From Dehalococcoidia bacterium (GTDB taxonomy: Bacteria > Chloroflexota > Dehalococcoidia > Lucifugimonadales > UBA1123): a DNA stretch of 64,000 bases. Numbering within the stretch: position 1 is the stretch's first letter; every line of letters begins with the position of its first letter. The stretch is from contig VXRN01000024.1 in the NCBI GenBank assembly GCA_009838465.1, positions 31,245-95,244 of the forward strand, written 5' to 3'. This document shows, piece by piece, positions 8,966 through 17,114 of the stretch. Both the position numbers and the translations under genes were made by a program. The notes beneath the pieces were generated by a model, which searched no databases, was not told where the DNA came from, and was given only the letters and a program-made list of their open reading frames with translations.

Positions 8966-10301
8966 CTTGCGCATCTCCTTCTTGAGTTTGGACATCTTGC
9001 GGGTTGGATTCTGGCTGCTCTTCGGCGGTTTGGCCTTCGGGATCTGACTTGGCGGTCTCCACGAGAAGCGCGACGGTCTTTTCATATTTGAGCATATCGC
9101 TCAATGGTTCGCGGCGACTGCGGCGCTCCTGCCTTCTCATGCGCTGGCCCGCGTACATCTCGTTGAACCGCTCGTCTATCTCTTGCTCCGATACTTCGAT
9201 GTTCTCCAGTTCGGAGACCTTGTCCAGGGCGAAAGTGCGCCTTATGCGCTGATCCGCTTCCTCCTCGGCCTCCTGCTCGGCTTCTTCTTCGGTCTTACCA
9301 ATGGAGCGCAGGTAGTCGTCCCTGCGTATGTTCGCCCTCTCGAGGAACTGCTCCTGTGTGTTCAGAACCCTGTTGGTCTCGTTTTCGAGCATGACGGGCG
9401 GTATGGTGATAGTCGCTTCGTCTATCAGGGTTTGGACCACCTCGGTCTCATACTCCTGTTCCAGCCTCGCCTCCGCGTCCGTGGTCATGCCTTCCCTGAC
9501 CGCATTTTGGAGCGCTTCCAGGTTCTCGTAACCGTCGGGAAGGCCCTGTGCGAACTCGTCGTTCAGTTCGGGCAGACTGCGTTCCCGGACCTCTTTCACC
9601 GTTACAGTAAAAGACGCCTCCTTACCGGCTATCGAGGCGTCTCTGAAGTCTTCGGGGATCGAGAGCGTAAGGTCTGTTTCCTGTCCGGGTTCGATTCCTA
9701 CCATTGCCTGCGGGAATCCGGTTACCGGCACAGAGCCCTCTTCGTCCAAGTACAATACGCCGTCTTCGCGGCTCCAGAACTCCTCGCCCTCTATCTCGCC
9801 GCGGGCGTCCAGGTTCAGCAGGTCGCCCATCTGCGGCGCCCTTTCGACCGTTTCCCAGGTGCCGAGGCTCTCGCGTATGTTGTCAATCCTTTTCGAAACG
9901 AGTTCGTCGGTTACTTCCTCCGCTTCGTAGGGGACGCGGATCGCCTTGTAGTCGCCCAGTTCGACCTCGGGTCTCAGGGCTATGGTGGCGGTGAAGCTGA
10001 CAGGATCGAGTTCGAGGTCCTCTATCTTCGGCACTCCGGCGGAGTCTATTTCCTGTTCTTCGATGGCCTTGCTGGTTACTTCGAAGACCATGTTGTCGAG
10101 GACTTCGTTGAGCAGGCTCTCGCGCCCCATGAAGCCTTCGACGATGTGCCGGGGAACTTTACCCTTTCGGAATCCGGGCAGCGAAATCTGCGGAGCCAGT
10201 CGCCTGTATCCCTGGTCCAAGTATGGATTCAGGTCCGCTTCCTCAAGTTCGATGCGGAGAGTCGTTTGATTGTCCACAACTTCTTCTTGAGTAATCTTCA
10301 A
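8955..10301 (-). CDS. tig: Trigger factor, ribosome-associated chaperone and prolyl isomerase
   Basis: A 448-residue protein starting at TTG 10301 with GGGAG six bases upstream. The ribosome-docking signature GFRKGKVP is at residues 43-50. The FKBP-type PPIase domain follows at about 155-245 ([17 protein letters not shown]). The helical C-terminal chaperone arms fill the rest, ending in a long acidic, Gln/Glu-rich tail (from about 420). It is first in the tig-clpP-clpX operon and overlaps the clpP start. A long non-coding region with a repeat array lies upstream and may control the operon. Confidence 0.95.
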   Translation of the reverse strand: MKITQEEVVDNQTTLRIELEEADLNPYLDQGYRRLAPQISLPGFRKGKVPRHIVEGFMGRESLLNEVLDNMVFEVTSKAIEEQEIDSAGVPKIEDLELDPVSFTATIALRPEVELGDYKAIRVPYEAEEVTDELVSKRIDNIRESLGTWETVERAPQMGDLLNLDARGEIEGEEFWSREDGVLYLDEEGSVPVTGFPQAMVGIEPGQETDLTLSIPEDFRDASIAGKEASFTVTVKEVRERSLPELNDEFAQGLPDGYENLEALQNAVREGMTTDAEARLEQEYETEVVQTLIDEATITIPPVMLENETNRVLNTQEQFLERANIRRDDYLRSIGKTEEEAEQEAEEEADQRIRRTFALDKVSELENIEVSEQEIDERFNEMYAGQRMRRQERRSRREPLSDMLKYEKTVALLVETAKSDPEGQTAEEQPESNPQDVQTQEGDAQDDE

Positions 10302-10472
10302 TTGAGGCTCCCGATCTCTGATGTTTGTTCAATAACTATAGCATAATGCAGCCTTGTTCCAGATTGCAAAGAAGTTTAGGGTATCAGGTGATTGCAAAAG
10401 TCCAGGGTTTTTGGAAAGTCGGCCATTGAATCGGACTGATTCGCGGTGTCATATATATTTATTTATAAAGCG

Positions 10473-10548
10473 ACAGGTGGGAACAGGTGGCTCGACAGGT
10501 GGGCAACAGGTGACTAGACCACCAGCAATTCACCTGTTAATCACCTGT
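10473..10548. promoter_or_regulatory. Array A of phased ACAGGTG/CACCTGT heptamers
   Basis: Four direct ACAGGTG copies start at 10473, 10483, 10495 and 10506. Three inverted copies follow: CACCAGC at 10520 and CACCTGT at 10531 and 10542. Start-to-start spacings are 10, 12, 11, 14, 11 and 11 bases, so the half-sites lie on one face of the helix. The centre is a 7-7-7 palindrome (10506-10526). A further TCAGGTG occurs at 10384-10390. Heptamers with about 4-base spacers are the typical footprint of winged-helix OmpR/PhoB or SARP-type regulators; that protein class is inference. It lies 170 bases upstream of tig. A matching array is at 32738-32802. Confidence 0.7.
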
Positions 10549-10752
10549 GTTAGCTATGGGGAACATTTTTCGCCCCTTCGACACTGGGCCAGCATAAGCG
10601 TGTATTTATGTATGTTGCGATTCAGGATCATCTTCGGACGCGCCCCTTAGTTAGTTTGTATGTTCGCATTATAGCGTATGCAGAGCGCGAAAGTGAACAG
10701 CGCGGGTGTGCGGCGCAGGGTCATTCGGTTATTTCCCGATGCCACTTCTGTC

Positions 10753-10811
10753 GTTCGCCCTGAGCCTGTCGAAGGGCCGCCCGTTCATGGCTTGACAAGC
10801 TCACCACGAAC
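10753..10811. repeat. REP-like imperfect palindrome
   Basis: The left arm starts GTTCGCCCTGAGCCTGTCGA and the right arm ends GCTTGACAAGCTCACCACGAAC. The arms are imperfect inverted copies of each other. This GTTCG...TGAGC.TGTC.A pattern is a widespread dispersed intergenic element in many bacterial genomes. Only this one copy is obvious in the window. Confidence 0.6.
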
Positions 10812-10870
10812 GTACTTGGTTTAACTGGTTGATAACCGAAAGACCCTGGTGTGCGGCGGGAGGGAGGCGG

Positions 10871-11626
10871 TTAGAAGTCGGCTACCACCGGGTTTCTGAG
10901 TACCCCTATGCCCTCCAGTTCCACCTCCACACTGTCTCCGACATTGATCTCGCCCACTCCCGGGCACCCGCCGGGAATGATGTCGCCCGGATTCAGCGTC
11001 ATTACCTCGGACATCCAGCTTATGAGCTCGGCCACGCCCCAGACCATGCCGCCGGTGGAACCGTCAACGTGGGTCTCACCGTTCACCCTGCACTGGATTC
11101 GCAGGTTGTCTCCATCCAGGCCGGTCGTTATCCAGGGCCCGATGGGGCAGAAGGTGTCGAAGTGCTTGACCCTCATACTGGTCCCGCGACCTACGTCGCT
11201 GGTGGTCATTTCACTTGCGCTGACGTCGTTTACGCAGGTGTAGCCGAAGACGTAGTCCAGCGCGTCCGACGCGCTGACCCTCCGGGCGCTACGCCCGATG
11301 ACGATGCCCAGTTCGGCCTCGTGAATGACGGAGCGGCAGATACGGGGATACACGATAGGCTCGTTGTGCGCGACGACGGTCCCGGGCTGCTTCAGGAATA
11401 TGCCAGGGCCGTCCCTCCCGTCGGGTTCGCCATAGTTGGCGGCGGCGGCCACGACCTTGTTCGTTCGCGTATCAATCGGCGCGAGAAGCCGGACTTCCGA
11501 AAGCGAGCATAGAACGCGCCCAGGACTGGGCGACCCGAAGACACTGCCCTGGAGCGCGCGCACTTCCTCTCCCTCGATGATTCCCCACTGGACGCGGTCG
11601 TTCCTCAGAAAGCGAGCGATGTTCAT
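10871..11626 (-). CDS. Fumarylacetoacetate hydrolase (FAH) family protein
   Basis: A 251-residue protein starting at ATG 11626 behind a GGGGGAAAC leader. The family hallmarks are visible: an N-terminal small domain, then VVAAAANYGEP (the usual LNY loop), the metal-binding HEAELGIVIG with two acidic ligands, the VFGYTCVNDVSASEM strand, and GDIIPGGCPGVG near the C-terminus. FAH enzymes hydrolyse, decarboxylate or hydrate acylpyruvate-type compounds in aromatic or sugar-acid breakdown. The precise reaction is not predictable. It runs divergently from the MFS gene on the other side. Confidence 0.87.
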   Translation of the reverse strand: MNIARFLRNDRVQWGIIEGEEVRALQGSVFGSPSPGRVLCSLSEVRLLAPIDTRTNKVVAAAANYGEPDGRDGPGIFLKQPGTVVAHNEPIVYPRICRSVIHEAELGIVIGRSARRVSASDALDYVFGYTCVNDVSASEMTTSDVGRGTSMRVKHFDTFCPIGPWITTGLDGDNLRIQCRVNGETHVDGSTGGMVWGVAELISWMSEVMTLNPGDIIPGGCPGVGEINVGDSVEVELEGIGVLRNPVVADF

Positions 11627-11759
11627 GTTTCCCCCATGCGCTGAAAGCGTTGATGTGTTCGCTGGAACCGAATGTTACGGCTCGTGGGCTGTGAATGCAA
11701 GAATATATGCCTGCTCTGCCGTGATATGCTTCGCCAATAGACTATTGCAGGATTATAGC

Positions 11760-12989
11760 TTGAGACTCATCGGCTCGCTGACCCGGGCTTCCACGCCTCT
11801 GGGCGTCTTCCGACACCGCAACTTCGCCTTTGTGTGGGGCTCGACAACGCTTGTGGGGATCGGGACGCAGATGGAGTCGGCGGTGCTGGGATGGTTTGTC
11901 CTCTCGCTGACGGACTCCCCGTTTCTGGTCGGTTCCATCGCAGCGGCGCGCATGGCGCTGAACTTTCTGGCGCTGTTCGCCGGAGCCATCGCCGACCGTC
12001 TGCCGCGCAACCTACTGCTTGTATCGGTCGAATTCGTGATGGGTATCATGGGCATTCTGATGCTGGCGCTGATACTGACGGACCTGCTGGAGGTCTGGCA
12101 TATCTTCGCTATCACTCTGTCCATGGGTGTCGTGCGCCTCTTCCAGATGCCGGTCGCCCAGTCGCTGGTGGGCGATACGCTGCCCAGGGAGCGAGTGAAC
12201 AACGGCGCGGCTTTCAACACAGTGGCTATGAATATCGCCATGCTGTGCGGCCCGGTCATCGGCGGGCTGCTGTACCAGTGGTTCGGACCACAGGGCGCCT
12301 ACCTGGTCATCGCGTCGCTGTACCTGGCCAGCGGGATGGTTGCGGTGGGCATAAGGATCGAACGTTCGGAAAGAACCAGCCGTCCGGAGTCGGTGATGCA
12401 TACGGTAACCGAAGGCCTGCGGTATGCCGCCGGCAATCAGGTCATCTGGGCCGTGCTGACCGCGGCAGTCATCATCAACCTTACCGGGTGGACGGTACAC
12501 ACCGGACTCGCCCCAATCTTCGCGCGGGACGTACTGGGCACCGATTCGGCCGGGCTGGGTCTGCTGCTCTTCGGCTTCGGCGTCGGGGCGTTGAGCGGAT
12601 CGCTGGGCCTCGCGATGGCTCCCAGCCTCCCACACACAGGCAGACTGCTGTTCGTGGCCGTAATCATGTGGCACACGATGGTCCTGCTCTTCTCTCTTTC
12701 GGGGTCTTTCTACCTGTCCATGGGCCTGTTCGTGCTGGTGGGCGCGGCATTCGCGTCCACGCAGGTGCTGATACTCACACTTCTGCTTCGCACGACGCAA
12801 CAGGAGTTTCGTGGCAGGATCATGGGGCTGCGTTCCTTCGCCATCTTGGCCTACAGCTTCGGCAGCATGGCCGCCGGGGCTATCGCCGGAGTCTGGGGCG
12901 CGCCCGCGGCGGCCCAGGTGGTGGGAGTCACCGGCATTACGCTGGCGCTTGTGCTGGCAGTGGTCGCGCCGAAGTTACGACGGGCGTGA
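11760..12989 (+). CDS. MFS transporter, probable exporter
   Basis: A 409-residue protein if the TTG at 11760 is used; AGGA lies seven bases upstream, and the longer open frame from 11436 overlaps the FAH gene and is not protein-like. About 12 hydrophobic segments are visible. The first cytoplasmic loop carries the MFS-type acidic/basic motif (AIADRLPRNLL), and the N-terminal RHRNFAFVWGSTTLVGIGTQ is typical of the EntS/MFS_3 exporter group. The substrate is unknown. Confidence 0.85.
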   Translation: MRLIGSLTRASTPLGVFRHRNFAFVWGSTTLVGIGTQMESAVLGWFVLSLTDSPFLVGSIAAARMALNFLALFAGAIADRLPRNLLLVSVEFVMGIMGILMLALILTDLLEVWHIFAITLSMGVVRLFQMPVAQSLVGDTLPRERVNNGAAFNTVAMNIAMLCGPVIGGLLYQWFGPQGAYLVIASLYLASGMVAVGIRIERSERTSRPESVMHTVTEGLRYAAGNQVIWAVLTAAVIINLTGWTVHTGLAPIFARDVLGTDSAGLGLLLFGFGVGALSGSLGLAMAPSLPHTGRLLFVAVIMWHTMVLLFSLSGSFYLSMGLFVLVGAAFASTQVLILTLLLRTTQQEFRGRIMGLRSFAILAYSFGSMAAGAIAGVWGAPAAAQVVGVTGITLALVLAVVAPKLRRA

Positions 12990-13028
12990 TGGTATGTTGT
13001 CGTCACCCGGGTACGGTTGTGTTGGAAG

Positions 13029-13493
13029 TCACCGCACCGTTTCGTTTCTCAGGTCAACGGCCTTTTCGGCTACTGTCGTGAGCATTCTCCATGCGGTCTC
13101 GTGGTGGGTTGTGGCCTCGATGTCGTCGTAGTAGGTGTCGAGCAGGACGTGGGTGCAGCCGAGGGCCTGTAGCCCTTCGAGGTCGGACCTGATCTGGTCA
13201 AGGCTGCCTTCGCCGGCGATGCGCCGGTCATCAGGCATGGGTGACTCGGTGATGCGCAGGCGTATCCTCGGACAGAGCGCGGGCATGGGCATCCGCTCTC
13301 GGTCCGCCATCTTGCGCAGGCGGGAAATATCTCTGTCCCTGAAATCGGACAGGCGTATCCTGATCGGGTGCCAGCCGTCTCCATAGCGCACCGTCCGTCG
13401 GAGCGCGCCTTCGCTCGCACCCCCGACCCAGATGGGCGGGTGTGGCTCTCGGACGGGACGCGCTGCGGTGTCCACGTCGGTGAACGAGACATA
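13029..13493 (-). pseudogene. C-terminal remnant of an LLM-class flavin-dependent oxidoreductase
   Basis: The residues following the VDTAARPVREPHPPIWVGG stretch (from about 13490 down) match the C-terminal third of luciferase-like (LLM, FMN- or F420-dependent) monooxygenases: PPIWVGGASEGALRRTVRYGDGW, then a helical end. A stop codon at 13494-13496 closes the frame on the N-terminal side, and the flavin-binding barrel half is missing. The break lies just before the RidA-like gene, so the 5' part was probably lost by deletion. A short expressed protein from an internal GTG (13475) cannot be excluded. Confidence 0.75.
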
Positions 13494-13552
13494 TTAGTTG
13501 CGACGCTGTCCACAATGGATGATAATCGAACGTGGCTGTTAGGAGAATTATG

Positions 13553-14065
13553 ATGACTTACACTCTCGCCGAATTGGACGCTATGAGCATAGAGGAGGCC
13601 CAGGAGCTGTCATTCGAGGAACGGGATACGCTTCTGGACCTGATTATCGCAGACGGGCGGCACCAGACGACGGACCTCGACTCGTACCGCGCGGGGCTGT
13701 ACGGGGACTACTTCGACGAAGACCTGACACGGATGCTGAAGGTGAAGGCGATCAAAGTTCACGTCAGAGGAACGACGGCATCCGGGTTCGATGGTATGCT
13801 CGCGGGGAAGTCCGACGAAGAGCAATACCGCGCTGCCTTCCATAATGTGCAACAGTCGCTCGAGGCGGCGGGAACGGACTACAGTCGCGTCGTCACGCTG
13901 GTCGTCTTCCTGACCGACATGGACAAGTGGTCGCTGCTGAATGAGATCTACAGCGAGTTCATTTCCAGTATGCCGTGCAGGGCTGTAATTGGAACGACCG
14001 GCCTGGCGCAGCCGCCGCTTACGATAGAGATTGTGAACTGCATAGCGTACAGGGTGGCGGCGTAG
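13553..14065 (+). CDS. RidA/YjgF-like protein with unusual N-terminal extension
   Basis: About 170 residues from ATG 13553, seven bases after AGGAG (an ATG at 13550 is equally in frame). Residues 100-165 match the RidA core: VQQSLEAAGTDYSRVVTLVVFLTDMDKW, then CRAVIGTTGLAQPPLTIEI with the arginine that contacts substrate in true RidA enamine/imine deaminases. The first 80 residues are instead an acidic helical segment (LAELDAMSIEEAQELSFEERDTL) of unknown role, and the usual SQA and GQIP strands of RidA are replaced. Function is therefore uncertain. Confidence 0.72.
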   Translation: MTYTLAELDAMSIEEAQELSFEERDTLLDLIIADGRHQTTDLDSYRAGLYGDYFDEDLTRMLKVKAIKVHVRGTTASGFDGMLAGKSDEEQYRAAFHNVQQSLEAAGTDYSRVVTLVVFLTDMDKWSLLNEIYSEFISSMPCRAVIGTTGLAQPPLTIEIVNCIAYRVAA

Positions 14066-14208
14066 CGGGCAGGCCCTAACCCTCTCCGATCAATTGGGAG
14101 TTGCGGAACCGGTGTGAGGAAACCTGCCGTGTGTCAGTTGCGGATCGCCTCTAAGCGTCCATGATCGTCGAGAGCCGCATGGGTTTGGAATCTACGAGGA
14201 GTTTTCTG

Positions 14209-15054
14209 ATGGCTGACAGACTAATAAACACCGTTCTGGTCACGGGTGCATCGTCCGGGATTGGGAGGGTGACGTGTCTGCATCTGGCCGAGAAGGGGTA
14301 CACTGTGGTCGGGGCGAGCCGATCGCTGGAGAGGCTGGAAGGGCTGTTCGAGGATGCGGAGCAGCGCGGACTGCGTGTGTGGGGCGTGGAGTTGGACGTG
14401 AACTCGGGCAAGTCTGTGGAATCGGTGATGCCTGGACTGATCGAGCAGTTCGGAGGATTCGACGCGCTGGTGAACAACGCGGGGTTCGGGGTGTGGGGGC
14501 CCATCGAGAGCCTTTCGATAGAGGAGCTGAAGCTGCAATTCGAGGCGAATTTCTTCGGCGCGGTGAGGATGATCCATGCGACGCTCCCGGGAATGCTGGA
14601 ACGAAGATCGGGCAGGATCGTGAACATAAGCTCGGTGCTGGGCAGGATCGGGACGCCGTTCAACGGAGCGTATGTGTCCAGCAAGTACGCGCTGGAGGGG
14701 CTGAGCGAGTCGCTGAGGACCGAGGTCGCGCCGTTCGGCGTGAAGGTGGCGCTGGTAGAGCCGGGGCTGTTCGACACGAATTTCCAGAAGAATCAGCTAA
14801 GGGCGGCGCGGTCCGACGATCCCTCCTTGGCTTACGCTCCATACGTGGAGAGCTACAACAGGCGGCACGACCAGTTCGACTGGTTCGCCGCGGACCCGAT
14901 AAAGGTGGCGCGGGTGATCGAGAAGGTGATCAGGTCGCGGAATCCCAGTTTGAGGCATCCGGTAGGGTTGGACTGCCGGCTGGCGACGGTCGGGGCGCGT
15001 ATCCTGCCGGAGAGGCTGTTCCATGCGTTGTTGTCGCTGGCGACGATGAGGTGA
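14209..15054 (+). CDS. Short-chain dehydrogenase/reductase (SDR)
   Basis: A 281-residue protein from ATG 14209 with GAGGAG seven bases upstream. It has the NAD(P)-binding TGASSGIG near residue 12, NNAGFG, the catalytic Ser in ISSVLGRIG and the YVSSK active-site motif, all in classical SDR order. The C-terminal part (NRRHDQFDWFAADPIKVARVIEK) resembles oxidoreductases acting on lipids or retinol-like substrates, but the substrate is not determinable. It stands alone, followed by the RNase P RNA. Confidence 0.88.
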   Translation: MADRLINTVLVTGASSGIGRVTCLHLAEKGYTVVGASRSLERLEGLFEDAEQRGLRVWGVELDVNSGKSVESVMPGLIEQFGGFDALVNNAGFGVWGPIESLSIEELKLQFEANFFGAVRMIHATLPGMLERRSGRIVNISSVLGRIGTPFNGAYVSSKYALEGLSESLRTEVAPFGVKVALVEPGLFDTNFQKNQLRAARSDDPSLAYAPYVESYNRRHDQFDWFAADPIKVARVIEKVIRSRNPSLRHPVGLDCRLATVGARILPERLFHALLSLATMR

Positions 15055-15126
15055 TGGTCTGAATCAGGATTTACAGGATGATGGGATGGGCAGGATTAGG
15101 TTGTCCACTCGTCGAAGGAGCTGTGG

Positions 15127-15164
15127 CAATCATACGGGGGCGCCCACAAGGGACGCCCCTACGG
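15127..15164. repeat. Short GC-rich palindromic intergenic repeat
   Basis: GGGGCG (15137-15142) and CGCCCC (15154-15159) face each other around a CCCACAAGGGA core. This is the common dispersed GGGCGCCCACAAGGGACGCCCC-type unit (split here as its arms and core). Only one copy is seen in this window. Confidence 0.4.
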
Positions 15165-15217
15165 GTCGGGATGGCTGCTGGCAGGGTGGGTCGAGATGGC
15201 GGTACACTTAGATGGCC

Positions 15218-15571
15218 AAGGCGGCTGGGCGGTCGCTGTTCCGGCTTCGTGCCGGGATAGAGGAAAGTCCGAGCTTCGCCGGACAGGATGCCCGCTAACG
15301 GCGGGGCGGGGCGACCCGACGGAAAGCGCCACAGAAACAGACCGCTCGCCCATGGCGAGTAAGGGTGAAAAGGTGAGGTAAGAGCTCACCGCTCCGCTGG
15401 CAACAGCCGGAGGTCCAGGCAAGCCCCATCCGAGGCAAGGCCGAATAGAGGGAGCTACGGGTGTCCGGACCATCCCTGGGTTGGCCGCTAGAGGCTGTCG
15501 GCAACGTCAGTCCCAGATAGATGATCGCCGTCCGCTGTCGCGGATACAGAACTCGGCTTACAGGCTGCCTT
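15218..15571 (+). ncRNA. rnpB: RNase P RNA, bacterial type A
   Basis: The conserved core is plain: GAGGAAAGTCCGAGC at 15260-15274, ACAGAAACAGACC at 15331, AAGGGTGAAAAGGTG and GGTAAGAGCTCACCG in the middle, GAGGCAAGGCCGAATAG near 15441, and ACAGAACTCGGCTTAC at the 3' end. The P1 helix can be drawn from 15218-15227 and 15561-15571. A T-rich run follows at once and may end the transcript. It is the catalytic RNA that matures tRNA 5' ends. Confidence 0.95.
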
Positions 15572-15606
15572 GGTTTTTCCTTTCACTTGCACCATCCACC
15601 CCGCCC

Positions 15607-15660
15607 CTGGATTGCCGAGCGGCGAGCCTCTTCGAGGGTTCCCGCCTTCGCGGAAATGAC
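15607..15660. repeat. Dispersed palindromic repeat, TTCCCGCTTTCGCGGGAATGAC family
   Basis: CTGGATTGCCGAGCGGCGAG, a short joint and GTTCCCGCCTTCGCGGAAAT form two adjacent hairpins. Related copies in this window lie at 20230-20258, 22761-22812 and 28144-28170, all intergenic. This is a widespread type of bacterial intergenic palindrome. Confidence 0.65.
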
Positions 15661-15753
15661 GGTAGTTGTGCAAGGGTCTCTCTCCGTTTTCACGAGGACA
15701 GGCTTTGCGGGCATGACGATTACCACGGACAGATCGCACTCTGACAGTTCCTC

Positions 15754-15782
15754 TTGACGCAACAGAGTAGATGCCTTATGCT
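15754..15782 (+). promoter_or_regulatory. Sigma70-type promoter for the portal gene
   Basis: TTGACG (15754-15759), a 17-base spacer and TATGCT (15777-15782) lie 50 bases upstream of the chosen portal start. The match is five of six and four of six. It implies the portal gene is transcribed on its own rather than by read-through from rnpB. Confidence 0.5.
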
Positions 15783-15831
15783 GTGTATAGAACAAACATA
15801 CTATATGCAGAAGACGGGAGGAATTTCGGGG

Positions 15832-17049
15832 ATGAGACTGATTGGATATCGGAACGGTGTCGGCGGTGGGATCGGGGAATGGATGCGGAGATACCTGGGG
15901 CGTGGGAAGCGGGAGTCGGAGAGCGGTCCCTCGTCGGTGCTGTCGCGGGACGGGACAATAGGGCCGTTCGGGCTGTATGGGGGAGAGGACGAGTCCGACG
16001 ATAGCTACGCGGACTATTTCGTGAAGTCGGTGCCGGTGTACGCGGCTATCAAGCTGAGGGCAGACGCGGTGGCGCGTCCCGGTCTGAGGGTGTACCGGGT
16101 CTCTACGGTTAACGGACAGTCGCGCAGGGAGTGGGTCGGACACGACCACCCTGCGCAGGAGCTTCTGGACAGGGTGAATCCGCACTGGACAGGCGGCGAC
16201 CTCTGGCGGGCAACTGAGACTTACCTGAATCTGTGGGGTGAGGCGTACTGGGCGGTGGAGCGGGACGAGTCCGGCGCTCCGTTCGAGTTGTGGCCGCTGC
16301 GTCCCGACAGGGTGCGGATCGTGCCGGACGAGCGGGAGTACATTCGCGGATACGTCTATACAGGGCCGTCGGGTGAGCCGGTTGGGTTCGCACCGGACGA
16401 GATGGTGCGTCTGCGCTATTTCAATCCGCTGCACGAGTACGCAGGGCTGTCGCCGATAAGACCGGTGCGGCTGTCGGTGGACATGGGCCGGGACGCGCTG
16501 CTGGGGAACAGGTCGGGGCTGGAGAACGACGTGACGCCCGGGGTGCTGTTCGAGACTGAGTCGGGGTTTGCGGATGGGCAGATCGAGGCTTTCTACAAGA
16601 ACTGGGCGCTGAAGCACGAGGGGCCGAAGAACAAGCTGCGTCCGGGTGTGCTTGCGCCGGGGATGAAGGCGTCGCAGGTGGGATTCTCTCCGAAGGACAT
16701 GGAGTACCTGAATACGCTGCGCTGGACTGTGGAGGACGTGGCGCGGGCGTTCAATGTGCCAAAGCCTCTGCTGCACGACCTGGAGAGGGCGACCTACGCG
16801 AATATCGAGACGACGCGGCGGATGTTCTGGGAGACGTGCATCGTGCCGGAGCTGAGGTTCTTCGAGGAGGCGCTGCGCGAGCGTCTGTTGCCGATGTTCG
16901 GGGATACGTCGCTGGTGGCGGAGTTCGATACGTCGAACATCGAGGCTCTGCGCGAGTCGGAGACTGAGCGGGCGCGGCGGATAAGCATGTACGTGTCGGC
17001 GGGGGTGATGACGGTGGAGGAGGCGCGGGCTGAGGTGGGGCTGGGGTGA
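15832..17049 (+). CDS. HK97-type phage portal protein
   Basis: A 405-residue protein from ATG 15832, with GGAGGA about nine bases upstream; the longer open frame begins inside the promoter. Typical portal stretches are VYAAIKLRADAVARPGLRVY, HPAQELLDRVNPHWTGGDLW, YLNLWGEAYWAVERD, ELWPLRPDRVRI and DVARAFNVPKPLL. The protein would form the dodecameric ring through which DNA enters a capsid. The 405-residue length fits the family. It is the first gene of a broken head-gene set; no terminase gene is upstream. The codon use is G-rich like its neighbours at 14-27 kb. Confidence 0.9.
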   Translation: MRLIGYRNGVGGGIGEWMRRYLGRGKRESESGPSSVLSRDGTIGPFGLYGGEDESDDSYADYFVKSVPVYAAIKLRADAVARPGLRVYRVSTVNGQSRREWVGHDHPAQELLDRVNPHWTGGDLWRATETYLNLWGEAYWAVERDESGAPFELWPLRPDRVRIVPDEREYIRGYVYTGPSGEPVGFAPDEMVRLRYFNPLHEYAGLSPIRPVRLSVDMGRDALLGNRSGLENDVTPGVLFETESGFADGQIEAFYKNWALKHEGPKNKLRPGVLAPGMKASQVGFSPKDMEYLNTLRWTVEDVARAFNVPKPLLHDLERATYANIETTRRMFWETCIVPELRFFEEALRERLLPMFGDTSLVAEFDTSNIEALRESETERARRISMYVSAGVMTVEEARAEVGLG

Positions 17050-17081
17050 GTTCTGCTTGTTCCCCCGATTCCCGGCTGTAC

Positions 17082-17087
17082 TATAAT
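17082..17087 (+). promoter_or_regulatory. Possible promoter -10 element for the ATPase gene
   Basis: A perfect TATAAT at 17082-17087 lies 28 bases before the ATPase start, with only a weak -35 (TTGTTC at 17057, 19-base spacing). It suggests that the ATPase/TOPRIM pair can be transcribed separately from the portal gene. Confidence 0.4.
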
Positions 17088-17114
17088 GGCGTCAGTGAGT
17101 GAAGGAGCGGCGTC

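Larger units (their letters stand above)
10302..10870. other. Long intergenic region upstream of tig with regulatory-looking content
   Basis: No convincing gene. A weak minus-strand promoter for tig can be read as TTGCAA (10364-10369), an 18-base spacer and TATGCT (10340-10345). Further right are an AT-rich tract (10451-10470), the heptamer array (10473-10548) and a REP-like palindromic element (10753-10811). A plus-strand frame at 10354-10650 crosses the array and has no protein-like composition. The remainder (10560-10750) shows nothing I can name. Confidence 0.6.

Noticed and set aside
9183..10346. Plus-strand frame of 387 codons opposite tig
   Set aside because: Mirror of trigger factor with no independent start signal or motif.
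10473..10548. CRISPR array
   Set aside because: The repeats are only 7 bases with 3-5 base gaps, in both orientations; no repeat-spacer pattern and no cas genes.
10354..10650. 98-codon plus-strand frame in the tig upstream region
   Set aside because: It crosses the heptamer array, has no Shine-Dalgarno and an unprotein-like composition.
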